NCBI RefSeq assembly: GCF_009870785.1
Contig: NZ_WTWX01000001.1
Coordinates: forward strand, 62,001-126,000
Direction of reading: 5' to 3'
From: Paenibacillus sp. An7
Lineage (GTDB): Bacteria > Bacillota > Bacilli > Paenibacillales > Paenibacillaceae
Length of the DNA stretch: 64,000 bases
Of this stretch, positions 1 to 9,434 are shown piece by piece (positions within the stretch are counted from its first letter, which is position 1; the number at the start of each line of letters is the position of its first letter). The translations under genes and the position numbers were made by a program. The notes beneath the pieces are model-generated. The model did no database searches, was not told the origin of the DNA, and saw nothing but the letters and a program-made list of their open reading frames with translations.

Positions 1-130
1 GAATAAAACAATGAATAATAACACATATATTCTCCACATCATTTTCACAGTGCAGCCCACCTTTCTAATTTGAGATCTACAAGCAAGGAAAAGTATAAGC
101 AAGATGATTGTACCATCGTGAACCTTTTAT

Positions 131-199
131 TATTAAAAATAGCGCTTATGGTCTTCTTCTATAGAATAAGGAATTCTAATGTTCGAAGACCACAAACGC
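131..199 (-). terminator. Terminator of glpX
   Basis: Downstream of glpX, arms at 142-156 and 185-199 pair over 15 bp with a few G-T pairs, and the loop contains a second small stem. On the minus strand the hairpin is followed by TATTTTT. The hairpin is long for an intrinsic terminator but has the right tail. Confidence 0.65.
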
Positions 200-232
200 A
201 TATTCTGCTCCATACTCAAACAGGTCTGAACA

Positions 233-1351
233 TCAGCCTTTTTTCGCTGTTTCTATCACTGGCCCTTGTCCTGATTCTCTTACTGTTACTTTCAATGACT
301 CAGCGAGACTCTCCTCTTTTTGTACATTCACCTGCTGCTTAAGTTCACTCGCTTCCTCCGATTCCTCTGCCGCTTGTGCTTTTCTAACCTTATGAAGTAC
401 TTCCTTCCCTGGAAGGAAATGCTGTGTTCGTATGTAGCGAATTGTTTTGGTTTTGACTCTCATGACAATGGAATGTGTCTCCGCTCTGTCGTCAGCAAGA
501 TATCGTACTCCCCCGAGGATTTCACCAGGGGTCACTCCGGTAGCCGCAAAAATAACATCGTCCTTGCCGATCATGTCCTCCATCGTAAGCACTCGATAAG
601 GATCAGCAATTCCCATCTTCAAGCAGCGCTGAAATGCATCCGCATTAGCAGGCATGAGTCTTCCCTGGATTTCGCCGCCAAGGCAAGACAACGCAGCTGC
701 CGCAAGTACTCCTTCAGGTGCTCCACCTGAACCCACATAGATATCAATACCTGCTTCGGGAAATGCAGGTGCCATGGCTCCTGCCACATCACCGTCACTC
801 AAAAATTTAATTCGAACGCCCACCTTCCGTAGTGTCTTGATAATGCTCTCATGACGATCACGATCCAAGATCATTACGGTCAGGTCAGAAATATTTTTGT
901 TTAACTCTGCAGCAGCTTTGCGAATGGTCACATCTATGGGATCCTCAATACTTACTTTTCCTACAAGTGCAGGACCAACAGCGAGCTTTTCCATGTACAT
1001 ATCGGGCGCATGAAGCAAATTTCCTTTATTCGCAACTGCGATAACGGAGAGTGCGTTGTTAAGTCCCTTCGCTACAATTTCCGTCCCTTCCAGAGGATCG
1101 ACTGCAACGTCCACTTCAGGACCCTCACTGTTTCCAACCTCTTCGCCAATGTAGAGCATGGGCGCTTCGTCCATTTCACCTTCTCCAATGACTACGGTTC
1201 CCTTAATAGACACCGAATCGAACATGGCGCGCATCGCCAAAGTCGCTGCCTCATCCGCACTGTTCTTATCACCTCTGCCCATCCAAGGAGCAGAAGCCAA
1301 TGCTGCAAGTTCGGTTACCCTAACGATCTCAAGCGCCAATTCACGTTCCAC
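233..1351 (-). CDS. glpX: Class II fructose-1,6-bisphosphatase GlpX
   Basis: Hydrolyses fructose 1,6-bisphosphate to fructose 6-phosphate in gluconeogenesis, in the cytoplasm. The N-terminus (GRGDKNSADEAA), the GEGEMDEAPM segment near residue 56 and the metal-binding VDPLEGT motif near residue 85 are typical of the family. At 372 residues it is longer than the usual 320-340; the extra 40 or so form a charged tail rich in Glu, Lys and Gln that looks disordered. The start is GTG at 1351, preceded by an AAAGGGTG ribosome-binding site. The gene appears to be transcribed alone. Identity is secure; the function of the tail is unknown. Confidence 0.95.
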   Translation of the reverse strand: MERELALEIVRVTELAALASAPWMGRGDKNSADEAATLAMRAMFDSVSIKGTVVIGEGEMDEAPMLYIGEEVGNSEGPEVDVAVDPLEGTEIVAKGLNNALSVIAVANKGNLLHAPDMYMEKLAVGPALVGKVSIEDPIDVTIRKAAAELNKNISDLTVMILDRDRHESIIKTLRKVGVRIKFLSDGDVAGAMAPAFPEAGIDIYVGSGGAPEGVLAAAALSCLGGEIQGRLMPANADAFQRCLKMGIADPYRVLTMEDMIGKDDVIFAATGVTPGEILGGVRYLADDRAETHSIVMRVKTKTIRYIRTQHFLPGKEVLHKVRKAQAAEESEEASELKQQVNVQKEESLAESLKVTVRESGQGPVIETAKKG

Positions 1352-1536
1352 TTATCTACACACCCTTTCTCCTGTTTGAGACTTATGATAATAGAAGTAG
1401 AATCATAAATCTACCAATACGTTCCATGTTTTGTGTGTAAATGGATGAAAATTGGATGAATATTTCTTCATACTTTTTTAAAATTAGCCTGCTTTCAGAA
1501 TCACAATACCTCATGATCTTTAAAATTCAAAGCTAA

Positions 1537-2394
<858 letters not shown>

Positions 2395-2475
2395 GTTAAC
2401 GTATATAACTAGATCTTTCTTCGCATTTTATTCTATAGAAATGAGATTTGCTATAACAGTTGAAAATATAAAGGC

Positions 2476-2515
2476 GTACAAATAATAACTTTAGTTGTTA
2501 TTCGTACTCTTTTTA
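2476..2515 (+). terminator. Terminator of gdh
   Basis: A 14-bp stem with one mismatch and one wobble pair (arms 2476-2489 and 2494-2507) is followed by TCTTTTTATT. It is placed 80 bp after the gdh stop. Confidence 0.85.
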
Positions 2516-2800
2516 TTCTATTCTTATCGATTAGTTCGATCAATTCCCTCTTTTTTCTGCTTCCTCTATACTATCAAATCTTTGCAAGACACTATTAATC
2601 TCATTAACATCTCCATGCAATTAGTTTCCTAGGTTTCTTTCTATTCTTTTTGCTTATTTCAACCCTCTAATCATATCCCTTTTTCATAGATTCTACTTAC
2701 AATTATTGAGGAAATAGTATTAAATAGATAAAACAAACTATAAGGACTTCTATCTTGCTTAAAATGTATGGTATGATCGTTGAATAAGGAGAGGATTTTT
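2516..2800. other. AT-rich intergenic stretch
   Basis: Together with the gdh terminator this makes a gap of about 400 bp between gdh and the next gene. It is AT-rich with no convincing coding signal on either strand. A TG-G-TATGAT sequence at 2769-2777 could be an extended -10 element for the gene at 2801, but no -35 box fits it and the leader would be very short. Confidence 0.5.
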
Positions 2801-3361
2801 ATGCGTAAGAAGAAAACTTGGATCATCCTTCTAGCTTGTCTTGTTGTGCTTTTCTTCGGAGGAAAGTGGGCATATGATACCGTAATTCATACGGCTGCAA
2901 ATCAAATATCAGCAGAACTAGCTAAGCCGGAAGTAGAACAAGCAATTAATCAATTGAAAGAAGAGTATTTAACAGGTGACTCCAAAAATCTAACAAACGA
3001 TTTAAAAAATATAGCAAATGAAAACAAAGGTATAACTCAAGATGAGATTAAAGGCTTAACCAAAAATGATACTTCAGATATAACTAAGAACACGAACAAT
3101 TCAACAAACAATACTGCGAAAGATAACACAGTAGAAACCTCCTCTAAAGATAATAAAGAGGACAAAGAGGATGCGGTGTTCAAAAATCAAGATGAGGCTT
3201 TAAAATTCGTCGTCAGCCGAGTATCCGTATCTGATCTAAAATATGTCAAGGAAATCGCATCTGAAGGGCTTACCGAAGAAAACAAACAGAAACTACAAAA
3301 AATGGCGCTAGAGAATTTCACAGTTGAAGAAATCGAAGCTGTACTCGAAGCGTTACAATAA
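2801..3361 (+). CDS. Small membrane-anchored protein of unknown function
   Basis: I do not recognise this family. The protein (186 residues) starts with positive charges (MRKKKTW), followed by one hydrophobic segment at residues 6-23 that acts as membrane anchor or uncleaved signal. Next comes a helical charged part and an Asn/Thr/Lys-rich low-complexity linker around residues 75-125. A compact C-terminal helical domain of about 60 residues follows, with repeated EGLTEENKQKL and NFTVEEIEAVL patterns. ATG at 2801 is preferred over an upstream TTG at 2780 because AAGGAGAGG lies at the right distance before it. Probably faces outside the cell. Monocistronic. Confidence 0.75.
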   Translation: MRKKKTWIILLACLVVLFFGGKWAYDTVIHTAANQISAELAKPEVEQAINQLKEEYLTGDSKNLTNDLKNIANENKGITQDEIKGLTKNDTSDITKNTNNSTNNTAKDNTVETSSKDNKEDKEDAVFKNQDEALKFVVSRVSVSDLKYVKEIASEGLTEENKQKLQKMALENFTVEEIEAVLEALQ

Positions 3362-3430
3362 AAGTTCATATCTATTCGTACATGGTGCTAAACGGTACCA
3401 ATCTAAGACTAAATGAGCAAATAATCAGAT

Positions 3431-3468
3431 AAAAAGCAACCACACCTTAATAAAGTGGTTGCTTTTTA
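3431..3468. terminator. Bidirectional terminator
   Basis: A perfect 13-bp stem (arms 3431-3443 and 3455-3467) has A and T runs on its two sides, so it can end transcription from both the plus-strand gene ending at 3361 and the minus-strand gene ending at 3506. Confidence 0.9.
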
Positions 3469-3505
3469 CGTTTTCTTCTATAGCTTTATTGTAGATATTT
3501 AAATA

Positions 3506-4294
3506 TTACTGAACGGACTTCACTAATAAGTACTCACGATCCAAGGGGTTATTATCTGAGAATAAATCCGGATTTGCTTCAAGCATTTCAGTGATGATGC
3601 TCGCCGTCTTAGCTGCATCACATACCCTGACAGTGGCATCTCCAAGCTGTCCTTTAACCATCGCACCGTTATTTTCAAGAACCTCATCTACTTTCCAAAA
3701 ATGCTCTGACCACGATAACCCGCAATGTCTGCGGGACGGTACAGAAATTTCGGTTCCATCGGGTAAAACGGTGTAAAGCATCTCATGGGTATCGGTTAAT
3801 CTGCCTGGTATGTCCACCCACTCTTCCACTCCGTGAACAAAGGTGTTGCGTTTTAAATCGACCCCAACTAATAATATAGTCGCTTTTCGATCTAATAGTT
3901 TTCCCCATGCGGAACCTCTAGCACATGGAGTATCAAACCGATGATCATCCTTAGTAAACTCTACTGCATCCTGACCTAATGCTGCCACCGAATGAGTAGG
4001 ATGTAAGGAACGCACAACATCTTGCCGTTTACGAAAAAGCTCAGGCAGGATTCCAACACAGGAAGGTGACTGTTCCACATTAAATCTTGGGTTATCTCCA
4101 TTTATGTACGACCATGTGTGGGTTGGCAGCACCAACAGACCGTCCTTCATATATCCTGAAAACGCATCCAAAACTGTTTCTGCACCGCCCTCGACCGGCC
4201 CGATACTCTTCATCGAAGAATGTATCAATAACGTACCTTGCCTATCAATGTTCAGCTCTTCTAATTGTTTCATTAAACTTTCTACCGTGTACAT
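3506..4294 (-). CDS. AAC(3)-family aminoglycoside N-acetyltransferase-like protein
   Basis: Member of the AAC(3) antibiotic acetyltransferase family, which transfers acetyl from acetyl-CoA to the 3-amino group of 2-deoxystreptamine antibiotics. Diagnostic stretches are LLIHSSMKSIG near residue 22, PTHTWSYI near 57, LHPTHSVAALG near 97, and a VGVDLKRNTFVHGVEEW block near 142. Length (262) is normal. Many chromosomal members of this family in Bacillales have no proven resistance role, so the substrate is uncertain. It follows the SGNH hydrolase gene by 59 bp but has its own extended -10 promoter in that gap, so it may be transcribed separately. Confidence 0.85.
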   Translation of the reverse strand: MYTVESLMKQLEELNIDRQGTLLIHSSMKSIGPVEGGAETVLDAFSGYMKDGLLVLPTHTWSYINGDNPRFNVEQSPSCVGILPELFRKRQDVVRSLHPTHSVAALGQDAVEFTKDDHRFDTPCARGSAWGKLLDRKATILLVGVDLKRNTFVHGVEEWVDIPGRLTDTHEMLYTVLPDGTEISVPSRRHCGLSWSEHFWKVDEVLENNGAMVKGQLGDATVRVCDAAKTASIITEMLEANPDLFSDNNPLDREYLLVKSVQ

Positions 4295-4317
4295 GTTTAT
4301 CCCCCTCTCTGTGGGCT

Positions 4318-4326
4318 ATTATATCA
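4318..4326 (-). promoter_or_regulatory. Extended -10 promoter for the AAC(3)-like gene
   Basis: On the minus strand TGATATAAT has a perfect -10 hexamer with the extended TG. The best -35 candidate, 17 bp upstream (TTACCG), is weak. It lies 24 bp before the start codon, leaving a very short leader that just holds the AGAGGGGG ribosome-binding site. Confidence 0.5.
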
Positions 4327-4353
4327 AACTTGCAGTACCGCGGTAACCTTTAC

Positions 4354-5634
4354 TTATGAAACATAGCCGAATCCTAGGATTGTAAATCGCTTATTTTCCT
4401 GTCTTTCTTCCATTCTAATCTCAATCGTATGCTCATCCGTTTCCTGTTCATTGTATAATAAAATCGCATTACAATGAGTCCAATTCACCTTATGCGGATC
4501 CGCTGTCCTTACCCGTTTACCATTGACCCAAATACTTGCAGTTCCAAAATCCTCATTTCCCGAGTCTTTAAAAACCATGATGAGCCGTTTGCTTCGCAAG
4601 GTCATCTTAAAATAGTGTTTATCTGATGTGCTTGTATGCATCCAATTATTAGGAAATAATATAGTACCAAACGAATGATCATCCATCTCTGCCTTCTGCA
4701 GATCAGTATCTACCTCCTGAAAACCACCTTCATCAATTACAGCAATATGGTCGCCGTTCAGGCGATCCAGCAGTTTTATGTCTACAAAATCATTTCCGAT
4801 CAGCGGCGGCTTCCCACTTGCATCATCTTCTATGTCAGGTAAAGATCGGTCGACCTCTTCAAATAACTTTCCAAGACAATCGCTCATGATCTGATGCCCT
4901 GCATTCGTTGGGTGATAAATATCGTAAAAAAAATCTTTTTTAGAAATGACGTTTCCTTGTTCCTTGGTCCACTGAAATTGATCTACTACGGCATCCTTCA
5001 CACTAACCATAGGCAGCTCATAATGCCAGCCGACAGGAGCGAGCCGATCTTGAAGATTCCAATCACTTTCAAACACGCTAAACAATAAGATGACCGCTGG
5101 CTTGTTTTCTGCACCAAGTGCTTTAAGGACAAGACTTTCGTAACAATTCCCTTTTGTCTCATCGTCAGCATCATTTACAGCAAACTCTATGATCACGATA
5201 TCCGGCTCGGCTGCACCATCTCTCAGCACATCTCGTTCATAACGGACAATCCCAAGCTCTGAGGGCGTCCCCCCCACACCTGCTTTAATCAAGCGTACGG
5301 AGCTCTCATCTTCTCCAGCGAACATACGCTTAAATAGATCATATGACCGGTAAGCATAACAATTTAGATGAAGCGGCACTGCACCCGCCCCGTGAGTAAT
5401 CGAACCTCCAATAAAAGCCACCGTGACAGGCTCACCACGTTTTGCTTTCTCAATTGCCTTTTTCAGTCTATAGTTATTTCCTTTGCTTAAAAGCGACTTA
5501 TCTATCATATTACGATAGGCTTGTGATTCAAAATCAATTGCAGGCTCATCCAAAGATGAAGGAACTTGGGAGGGATCGCGCGGTGCTGTCGGACCCTTCG
5601 CTTCATTCATTGAATCCTGTGCAGAGTTAGACAT
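4354..5634 (-). CDS. SGNH/GDSL hydrolase with C-terminal accessory domain
   Basis: Predicted esterase of the SGNH superfamily, possibly a carbohydrate deacetylase. The catalytic serine lies in the block I motif GGSITHG near residue 75, the block III Asn in EFAVNDADDE near 150, and the Asp-His pair in DIYHPTNAGH near 240. The N-terminal catalytic part covers about 45-260; the remaining 160 residues look like a beta-rich domain (RSKRLIMVFKDSG, NGKRVRTADP) that may help bind substrate. No signal peptide is visible, so it is probably cytoplasmic. It is divergent from the GH5 gene, with a 356-bp region between them that holds a cre site. Substrate unknown. Confidence 0.85.
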   Translation of the reverse strand: MSNSAQDSMNEAKGPTAPRDPSQVPSSLDEPAIDFESQAYRNMIDKSLLSKGNNYRLKKAIEKAKRGEPVTVAFIGGSITHGAGAVPLHLNCYAYRSYDLFKRMFAGEDESSVRLIKAGVGGTPSELGIVRYERDVLRDGAAEPDIVIIEFAVNDADDETKGNCYESLVLKALGAENKPAVILLFSVFESDWNLQDRLAPVGWHYELPMVSVKDAVVDQFQWTKEQGNVISKKDFFYDIYHPTNAGHQIMSDCLGKLFEEVDRSLPDIEDDASGKPPLIGNDFVDIKLLDRLNGDHIAVIDEGGFQEVDTDLQKAEMDDHSFGTILFPNNWMHTSTSDKHYFKMTLRSKRLIMVFKDSGNEDFGTASIWVNGKRVRTADPHKVNWTHCNAILLYNEQETDEHTIEIRMEERQENKRFTILGFGYVS

Positions 5635-5828
5635 GTATCATCATCCTTTCGATTGCGTTTTATTAGGGATCTTCTAAGTAATCATAATGGTTTTTGGTGT
5701 GCCGGTTTACGCGTTCATCCCATTATTGTATCTGTAATTTTCATTTACGCCTACCTGCCAATATTGGTTTGAATCATGAATCTATCACACATCAATATTT
5801 TGACAGGTTGTTATCTTCTCTAATAAGA

Positions 5829-5858
5829 TTGTACACTCCTTTTGCAAGCGCATACAAT
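5829..5858 (+). promoter_or_regulatory. Candidate promoter P1 of the GH5 gene
   Basis: TTGTAC at 5829-5834 and TACAAT at 5853-5858 are 18 bp apart. The cre site covers the -10 box and much of the spacer, so bound CcpA would block RNA polymerase. Confidence 0.5.
5842..5857. promoter_or_regulatory. cre (CcpA) site upstream of GH5
   Basis: TTGCAAGCGCATACAA fits the degenerate consensus TGNAANCGNWNNCA at every fixed position. The right part (AAGCGCATACAA) is identical to the site upstream of the GH11 xylanase at 19811. Expected to mediate carbon catabolite repression. Confidence 0.7.
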
Positions 5859-5872
5859 ACTGGGTTATCTAG

Positions 5873-5901
5873 TTGCTTTGATGATATCTGCACTAGATAC
5901 T
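5873..5901 (+). promoter_or_regulatory. Candidate promoter P2 of the GH5 gene
   Basis: TTGCTT at 5873-5878 and GATACT at 5896-5901 are separated by 17 bp. The start point would fall near 5908, only a few bases before the orphan Shine-Dalgarno sequence at 5911. Confidence 0.4.
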
Positions 5902-5909
5902 CTTAGAAA

Positions 5910-5919
5910 TGGAGGTGAT
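5910..5919 (+). promoter_or_regulatory. Orphan Shine-Dalgarno sequence in GH5 leader
   Basis: TGGAGGTGAT is an excellent match to the anti-Shine-Dalgarno sequence, but no ATG, GTG or TTG follows at a usable distance. The GH5 gene has its own AAGGAG site 70 bp downstream. It resembles the STAB-SD mRNA-stabilising element described for cry3A. Confidence 0.5.
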
Positions 5920-5990
5920 TTTCCTTATATCCAGCAGCCAAAGTCACACATACTTGGAACGCAAAAAATCATGAAGGAGTTGACTGATTA

Positions 5991-7694
5991 ATGCAGAGGA
6001 GAAGTATGATCTGGACAGTAAAATGCCTGCTCGTGGTAACCCTTATGATCCCGATATTACTGAACGGACAGACGGCAAATGCATGGGAAGGTGTGCCTGC
6101 ACCAAAGCTTCACGTTAGTGGAAACCAGCTGGTAAACAGCAGCGGCCAAACGGTTTTATTAAATGGATGGCATCAACCAGGGGGCTCCTACTGGACTTAC
6201 CAGGCTAGTAATTACTATTTAGATCGTAACGGCGGTAACCGACATGCAGCAATTTTGGAATATTTAAAGGATATTACGAATACGTTTACCGACACTTCTC
6301 CGAAATATGGAAACAGCCATGGATGGTATATGAATCAGGTTCGCCTATTTATCGACAGAGAGGACATGGGCGATGTTGCAGCAGGCACATACAATTTTGC
6401 TGGTGCACAATCATTTACGCAAAACGTCCTTATTCCTTATATTGAATATGCCAAGACTAGAGGCGTTTATGTAACAATCGGACTCGATTTTACACTGAAA
6501 GACAATCAAGCCACCACGAAAGAAAATCTTGATAAGTTCAATCAAATCTGGGGCTATCTTGCCTCTGAGCCGAAGATTAAGAGTGCAGATAACGTGATGT
6601 TTGAACTCGTTAATGAACCAGTGCTGTCTTATGCTAACGGAAAATGGGGAGGTCATCCAGGCCAATCTGATTTTGTAGATCACTGGCGCGCACTTAATGA
6701 TTTCCAGAACTCCATGATCTCAACGATACGAAGCAAAGGTGCAGATAATGTGATTTGGGCTGCAGGATTAGGCTGGGATCAGTACTATCAGCTGTGTGCA
6801 TCTCACCCGCTAACCGATCCGCTGAACAACATCGGGTATTCTGTCCACTGGTATCCAGGTTATGGTGCCAAAGATGACTATACAACCTTGCAACAGCAAT
6901 GGGATACCAATATCAAGCCTTGTGCTGATAAATATCCTATTAATATTACAGAAACAACTTGGTTCAAAACACTTCCTGGAGATTCATCCTATTGGGAGCT
7001 GTTTAATGGTTCCAATGAAGGTTTTGGCAAAAACACAAAAGCAATCTTCACGACTGCAGGCAATGTCAGTATTGCCGTTCATATGAATGGGTTTTTGCTT
7101 GGCACAGGCCCAAGAAGTACTTTTGCAGACCCAACGGCCGGTTTGTTGTATGACGGAAACACTTCTCGGGATGGCATGGCTCGCTTTATTTTCGAATGGT
7201 ATTATGAGCGTGCGCAGATGAACCCTTGGAATGGGGTCTGGAACGGAATCACATCCGGCAGCACCTATAAACTAATCAATCGAGCTTCTAGTAAAGCCAT
7301 TGACGTGCCTGGAGGTCAGAACACAAATGGACTACAGCTTCAGCAGTGGCCTGATAATAATGCAACAGCTCAGCGCTGGGTAGTTCAGGACCTAGGCACT
7401 TACAACAATTTTTACAAACTTAGCAGTGTAAGTTCAACCGATCATAAAGTCATGGATGTACGAAACGGAACGAAAAACAACGGGGAACCGATTCAGTTAT
7501 GGGAGGACTTAGGCAATACTGCGCAACAGTTCAGATTAATTAAACTAAGCAGCGGGTATTGGAGCATCCTTAATATGAATAGCAATAAGGCTGTAGAGGT
7601 AGCTGGCTCCTCAACGGCTGACGGGGCGAAGCTACAGCAGAACCTTTACCGCGGTAATCTTAATCAACAATGGCAATTAGTCAAAGTAGACTAA
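5991..7694 (+). CDS. Secreted GH5-type endoglucanase with ricin-type carbohydrate-binding domain
   Basis: Extracellular beta-glycanase, most likely an endo-1,4-beta-glucanase. Residues 1-31 are a signal peptide with cleavage after ANA. The catalytic barrel covers about 35-415: the acid/base Glu is in FELVNEPV near 208 and the nucleophile Glu in INITETTWF near 324, with a conserved SVHWYPGY stretch between them. The C-terminal 140 residues form a ricin B-like (CBM13-type) domain with QRW, QQF and QQW repeats. The start is ATG at 5991 with an AAGGAG site. It is monocistronic, with a strong terminator. Exact substrate among beta-glucans and mannans cannot be fixed by eye. Confidence 0.85.
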   Translation: MQRRSMIWTVKCLLVVTLMIPILLNGQTANAWEGVPAPKLHVSGNQLVNSSGQTVLLNGWHQPGGSYWTYQASNYYLDRNGGNRHAAILEYLKDITNTFTDTSPKYGNSHGWYMNQVRLFIDREDMGDVAAGTYNFAGAQSFTQNVLIPYIEYAKTRGVYVTIGLDFTLKDNQATTKENLDKFNQIWGYLASEPKIKSADNVMFELVNEPVLSYANGKWGGHPGQSDFVDHWRALNDFQNSMISTIRSKGADNVIWAAGLGWDQYYQLCASHPLTDPLNNIGYSVHWYPGYGAKDDYTTLQQQWDTNIKPCADKYPINITETTWFKTLPGDSSYWELFNGSNEGFGKNTKAIFTTAGNVSIAVHMNGFLLGTGPRSTFADPTAGLLYDGNTSRDGMARFIFEWYYERAQMNPWNGVWNGITSGSTYKLINRASSKAIDVPGGQNTNGLQLQQWPDNNATAQRWVVQDLGTYNNFYKLSSVSSTDHKVMDVRNGTKNNGEPIQLWEDLGNTAQQFRLIKLSSGYWSILNMNSNKAVEVAGSSTADGAKLQQNLYRGNLNQQWQLVKVD

Positions 7695-7750
7695 GGAAAT
7701 GATTGGATTGTAAAGATCACACAATAAAACACGAAAATATATACAAAGAA

Positions 7751-7788
7751 AATAACCGGAACTGAACCAAGTTCTGGTTATTTTTCTA
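7751..7788 (+). terminator. Terminator of GH5 gene
   Basis: A 12-bp stem (arms 7751-7762 and 7771-7782, one G-T pair) is followed by TTTTTCTATTTT. Confidence 0.9.
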
Positions 7789-7837
7789 TTTTACCTACTA
7801 CTAGACTTTACATATTAGCTGTGATCTTCAACACCAA

Positions 7838-8146
7838 TTAAAAAGATATTGTTGCTTCTGGCACGATATCACCAGTATTTTTGACCCTAACTGCAACTTT
7901 ATCCTTATATTTGTCAACATTAAGCCAGCCGATAAAATCATCTGGACCAAACACATTTACATAATCAGCAAATGATATCTCTCCATCACTTTCCACAAAC
8001 TCTGTATATATTCTAAATGGGTGATTTCCTTCGATCGTTCTCATCCAGCTATCAAATTCATGTTTTAATTTCTCTAAATTAGTACCAACCTCATCGATTA
8101 CATTATAGTAAAATGGATCATCATGTATCATAATTGCAATAATCAT
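7838..8146 (-). CDS. Small protein of unknown function (second gene of a pair)
   Basis: I do not recognise this 102-residue acidic protein. It has several aromatic and acidic patches (HDDPFYYNVIDEVG, FVESDGEISFADYVNVFG) and no signal or membrane segment. It starts 14 bp after the preceding gene ends. ATG at 8146, nine bases after GAGGTG, is preferred to an in-frame GTG at 8158 that would sit on the ribosome-binding site. The size, acidity and pairing with another small cytosolic protein recall immunity proteins, but there is no sequence proof. Confidence 0.6.
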   Translation of the reverse strand: MIIAIMIHDDPFYYNVIDEVGTNLEKLKHEFDSWMRTIEGNHPFRIYTEFVESDGEISFADYVNVFGPDDFIGWLNVDKYKDKVAVRVKNTGDIVPEATISF

Positions 8147-8159
8147 AATAGTAATCACC

Positions 8160-8582
8160 TCATGTCAGTTTTAGGATTTTCATTCCCTCAATTAATCCGG
8201 GAGCGAGGGTTACTACCGATAGAAAGTATTCTATTAAATCCTCATACGTAAGCAGCGCGATATACCTACTATGCTTATTTAGCAGTTCTTCCTCATTCTC
8301 TTTAATATCAATTACAATCATTTCTACCGTATTATTATAAAAATAATGTCTTTCCCCTCTTTCGTGAATTCCAATGGAAGCTACCGCATAAATAGTTTTC
8401 AGATCTTGAAGCTCACAATTCGAGAGAACTTGTTCTAGTATCGATTTTATGGTTGTGATATTTATCTTCTGTTGAAAATCAGAATTTTGTTCTGGTGAAA
8501 AAAACATTTCTGATTGTCTATAAGTATCAATGAGCTGATTAATAATCTCGACATTTTTTTGTGCGATCAGATACATTATCAT
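8160..8582 (-). CDS. Small protein of unknown function (first gene of a pair)
   Basis: Unrecognised protein of 140 residues. It is predicted to be mainly helical in the first half (KNVEIINQLIDTYRQ, ITTIKSILEQVL) and alpha/beta in the second (VEMIVIDIKENEEEL). No signal peptide is seen. A very strong AAGGAGGTG site lies before the ATG-ATA-ATG start; either ATG could be used. It is followed directly by the gene at 7838-8146. The leader region upstream holds strong RNA hairpins that end in a run of seven T, so expression might depend on readthrough. Confidence 0.65.
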   Translation of the reverse strand: MIMYLIAQKNVEIINQLIDTYRQSEMFFSPEQNSDFQQKINITTIKSILEQVLSNCELQDLKTIYAVASIGIHERGERHYFYNNTVEMIVIDIKENEEELLNKHSRYIALLTYEDLIEYFLSVVTLAPGLIEGMKILKLT

Positions 8583-8623
8583 TTTTCACCTCCTTGGACG
8601 TACTATAAAATTGATTCAACTAA

Positions 8624-8700
8624 TAAAAAAAGAGCATCTCCCTATGATGGGTTACGGATGAGGTGAAACCTCAATCCCCATCTAGAGAATACTCTAAAAA
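8624..8700 (-). terminator. Branched hairpin with T-run
   Basis: On the minus strand this stretch can fold into an outer stem (GAGTATT with GATGCTC) enclosing GATGG/CCATC and GAGG/CCTC helices, followed by TTTTTTTA at 8631-8624. It lies between the LOG gene and the two-gene unit at 8582. It may be a second terminator, or an attenuator controlling the downstream pair. Confidence 0.45.
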
Positions 8701-8740
8701 GAAAGTTTAAGAGGGAAGCGATACAAGACTCCCCCTTAAA
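8693..8740 (-). terminator. Terminator of LOG-family gene
   Basis: An 11-bp stem with one mismatch (arms 8730-8740 and 8706-8716) is followed on the minus strand by CTTTCTTTTTAG. Confidence 0.6.
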
Positions 8741-8767
8741 TGATTCTAAACTCATACTTGCCTAACT

Positions 8768-9349
8768 TTACGTCTGAGACTGTGTAATATATGTTTTTAT
8801 TGCAGGAGGTTCATAATTCTGGAACAATCGAAGCAGTTCTCCTATATCCTCCGAAGATATCGCCATTCCTCGGTATTTTTCCTGTAGAAAGCCCTCTTTC
8901 ACCATATGATCAAATAGGGTTAACAGCGGATCATAATATCGATTCACATTCAGAAAACCAAAAGGTTTTTGATGCAGCCCTAATTGAGCCCATGTAAAAA
9001 TCTCAAAGAACTCTTCCAAAGTACCTGGACCGCCTGGTAACATGATAAATCCATCTGCTAGTTCAGCCATTTTCGCTTTTCTTTCATGCATGGATTCTAC
9101 TACAATGAGTTCTGTTAAACTTTTGTGGGATATCTCTCTTTCTTCTAGGAACCTAGGCATGATGCCAGTAACATGACCCCCGTTTTCTAAGACCGCATCT
9201 GCTACTGCTCCCATGACCCCTACACTGGCTCCTCCGTACACAAGGCCAATATTATGTCTCGCTAATTCTTCTCCTAACCTCTTAGCCGCCTCCTTATACT
9301 CAATACTTGCTCCATCGCTTGATCCACAAAATACAGCTATTTTTCTCAT
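8768..9349 (-). CDS. LOG-family Rossmann-fold protein (TIGR00730)
   Basis: Member of the lysine-decarboxylase-like LOG family. Characterised relatives cleave nucleoside 5'-monophosphates, including cytokinin ribotides, to free base and ribose 5-phosphate. The glycine-rich [16 protein letters not shown] near residue 38 and the signature [12 protein letters not shown] near residue 104 are complete. The length of 193 matches the short bacterial form. Cytoplasmic. It is divergent from the MazG-like gene; both may act in nucleotide housekeeping, which is only suggested by position. Confidence 0.9.
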   Translation of the reverse strand: MRKIAVFCGSSDGASIEYKEAAKRLGEELARHNIGLVYGGASVGVMGAVADAVLENGGHVTGIMPRFLEEREISHKSLTELIVVESMHERKAKMAELADGFIMLPGGPGTLEEFFEIFTWAQLGLHQKPFGFLNVNRYYDPLLTLFDHMVKEGFLQEKYRGMAISSEDIGELLRLFQNYEPPAIKTYITQSQT

Positions 9350-9434
9350 TTAACTCTCCCCCTTATACCATATATTGTATCAAACAACTTATTATATGTT
9401 AAACTAAACTGTGCGATAGAGAGGATGAATACAT

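Larger units (their letters stand above)
5635..5990. other. Regulatory region between SGNH hydrolase and GH5 genes
   Basis: This 356-bp divergent intergenic region contains no gene. The part nearest the GH5 gene holds two candidate promoters, a cre match and an orphan Shine-Dalgarno sequence, annotated separately. I see no clear promoter for the minus-strand hydrolase in the part before 5820. Confidence 0.6.

Noticed and set aside
320-1408. Plus-strand open frames opposite glpX
   Set aside because: They lie antisense to a certain gene, lack ribosome-binding sites and have no recognisable protein features.
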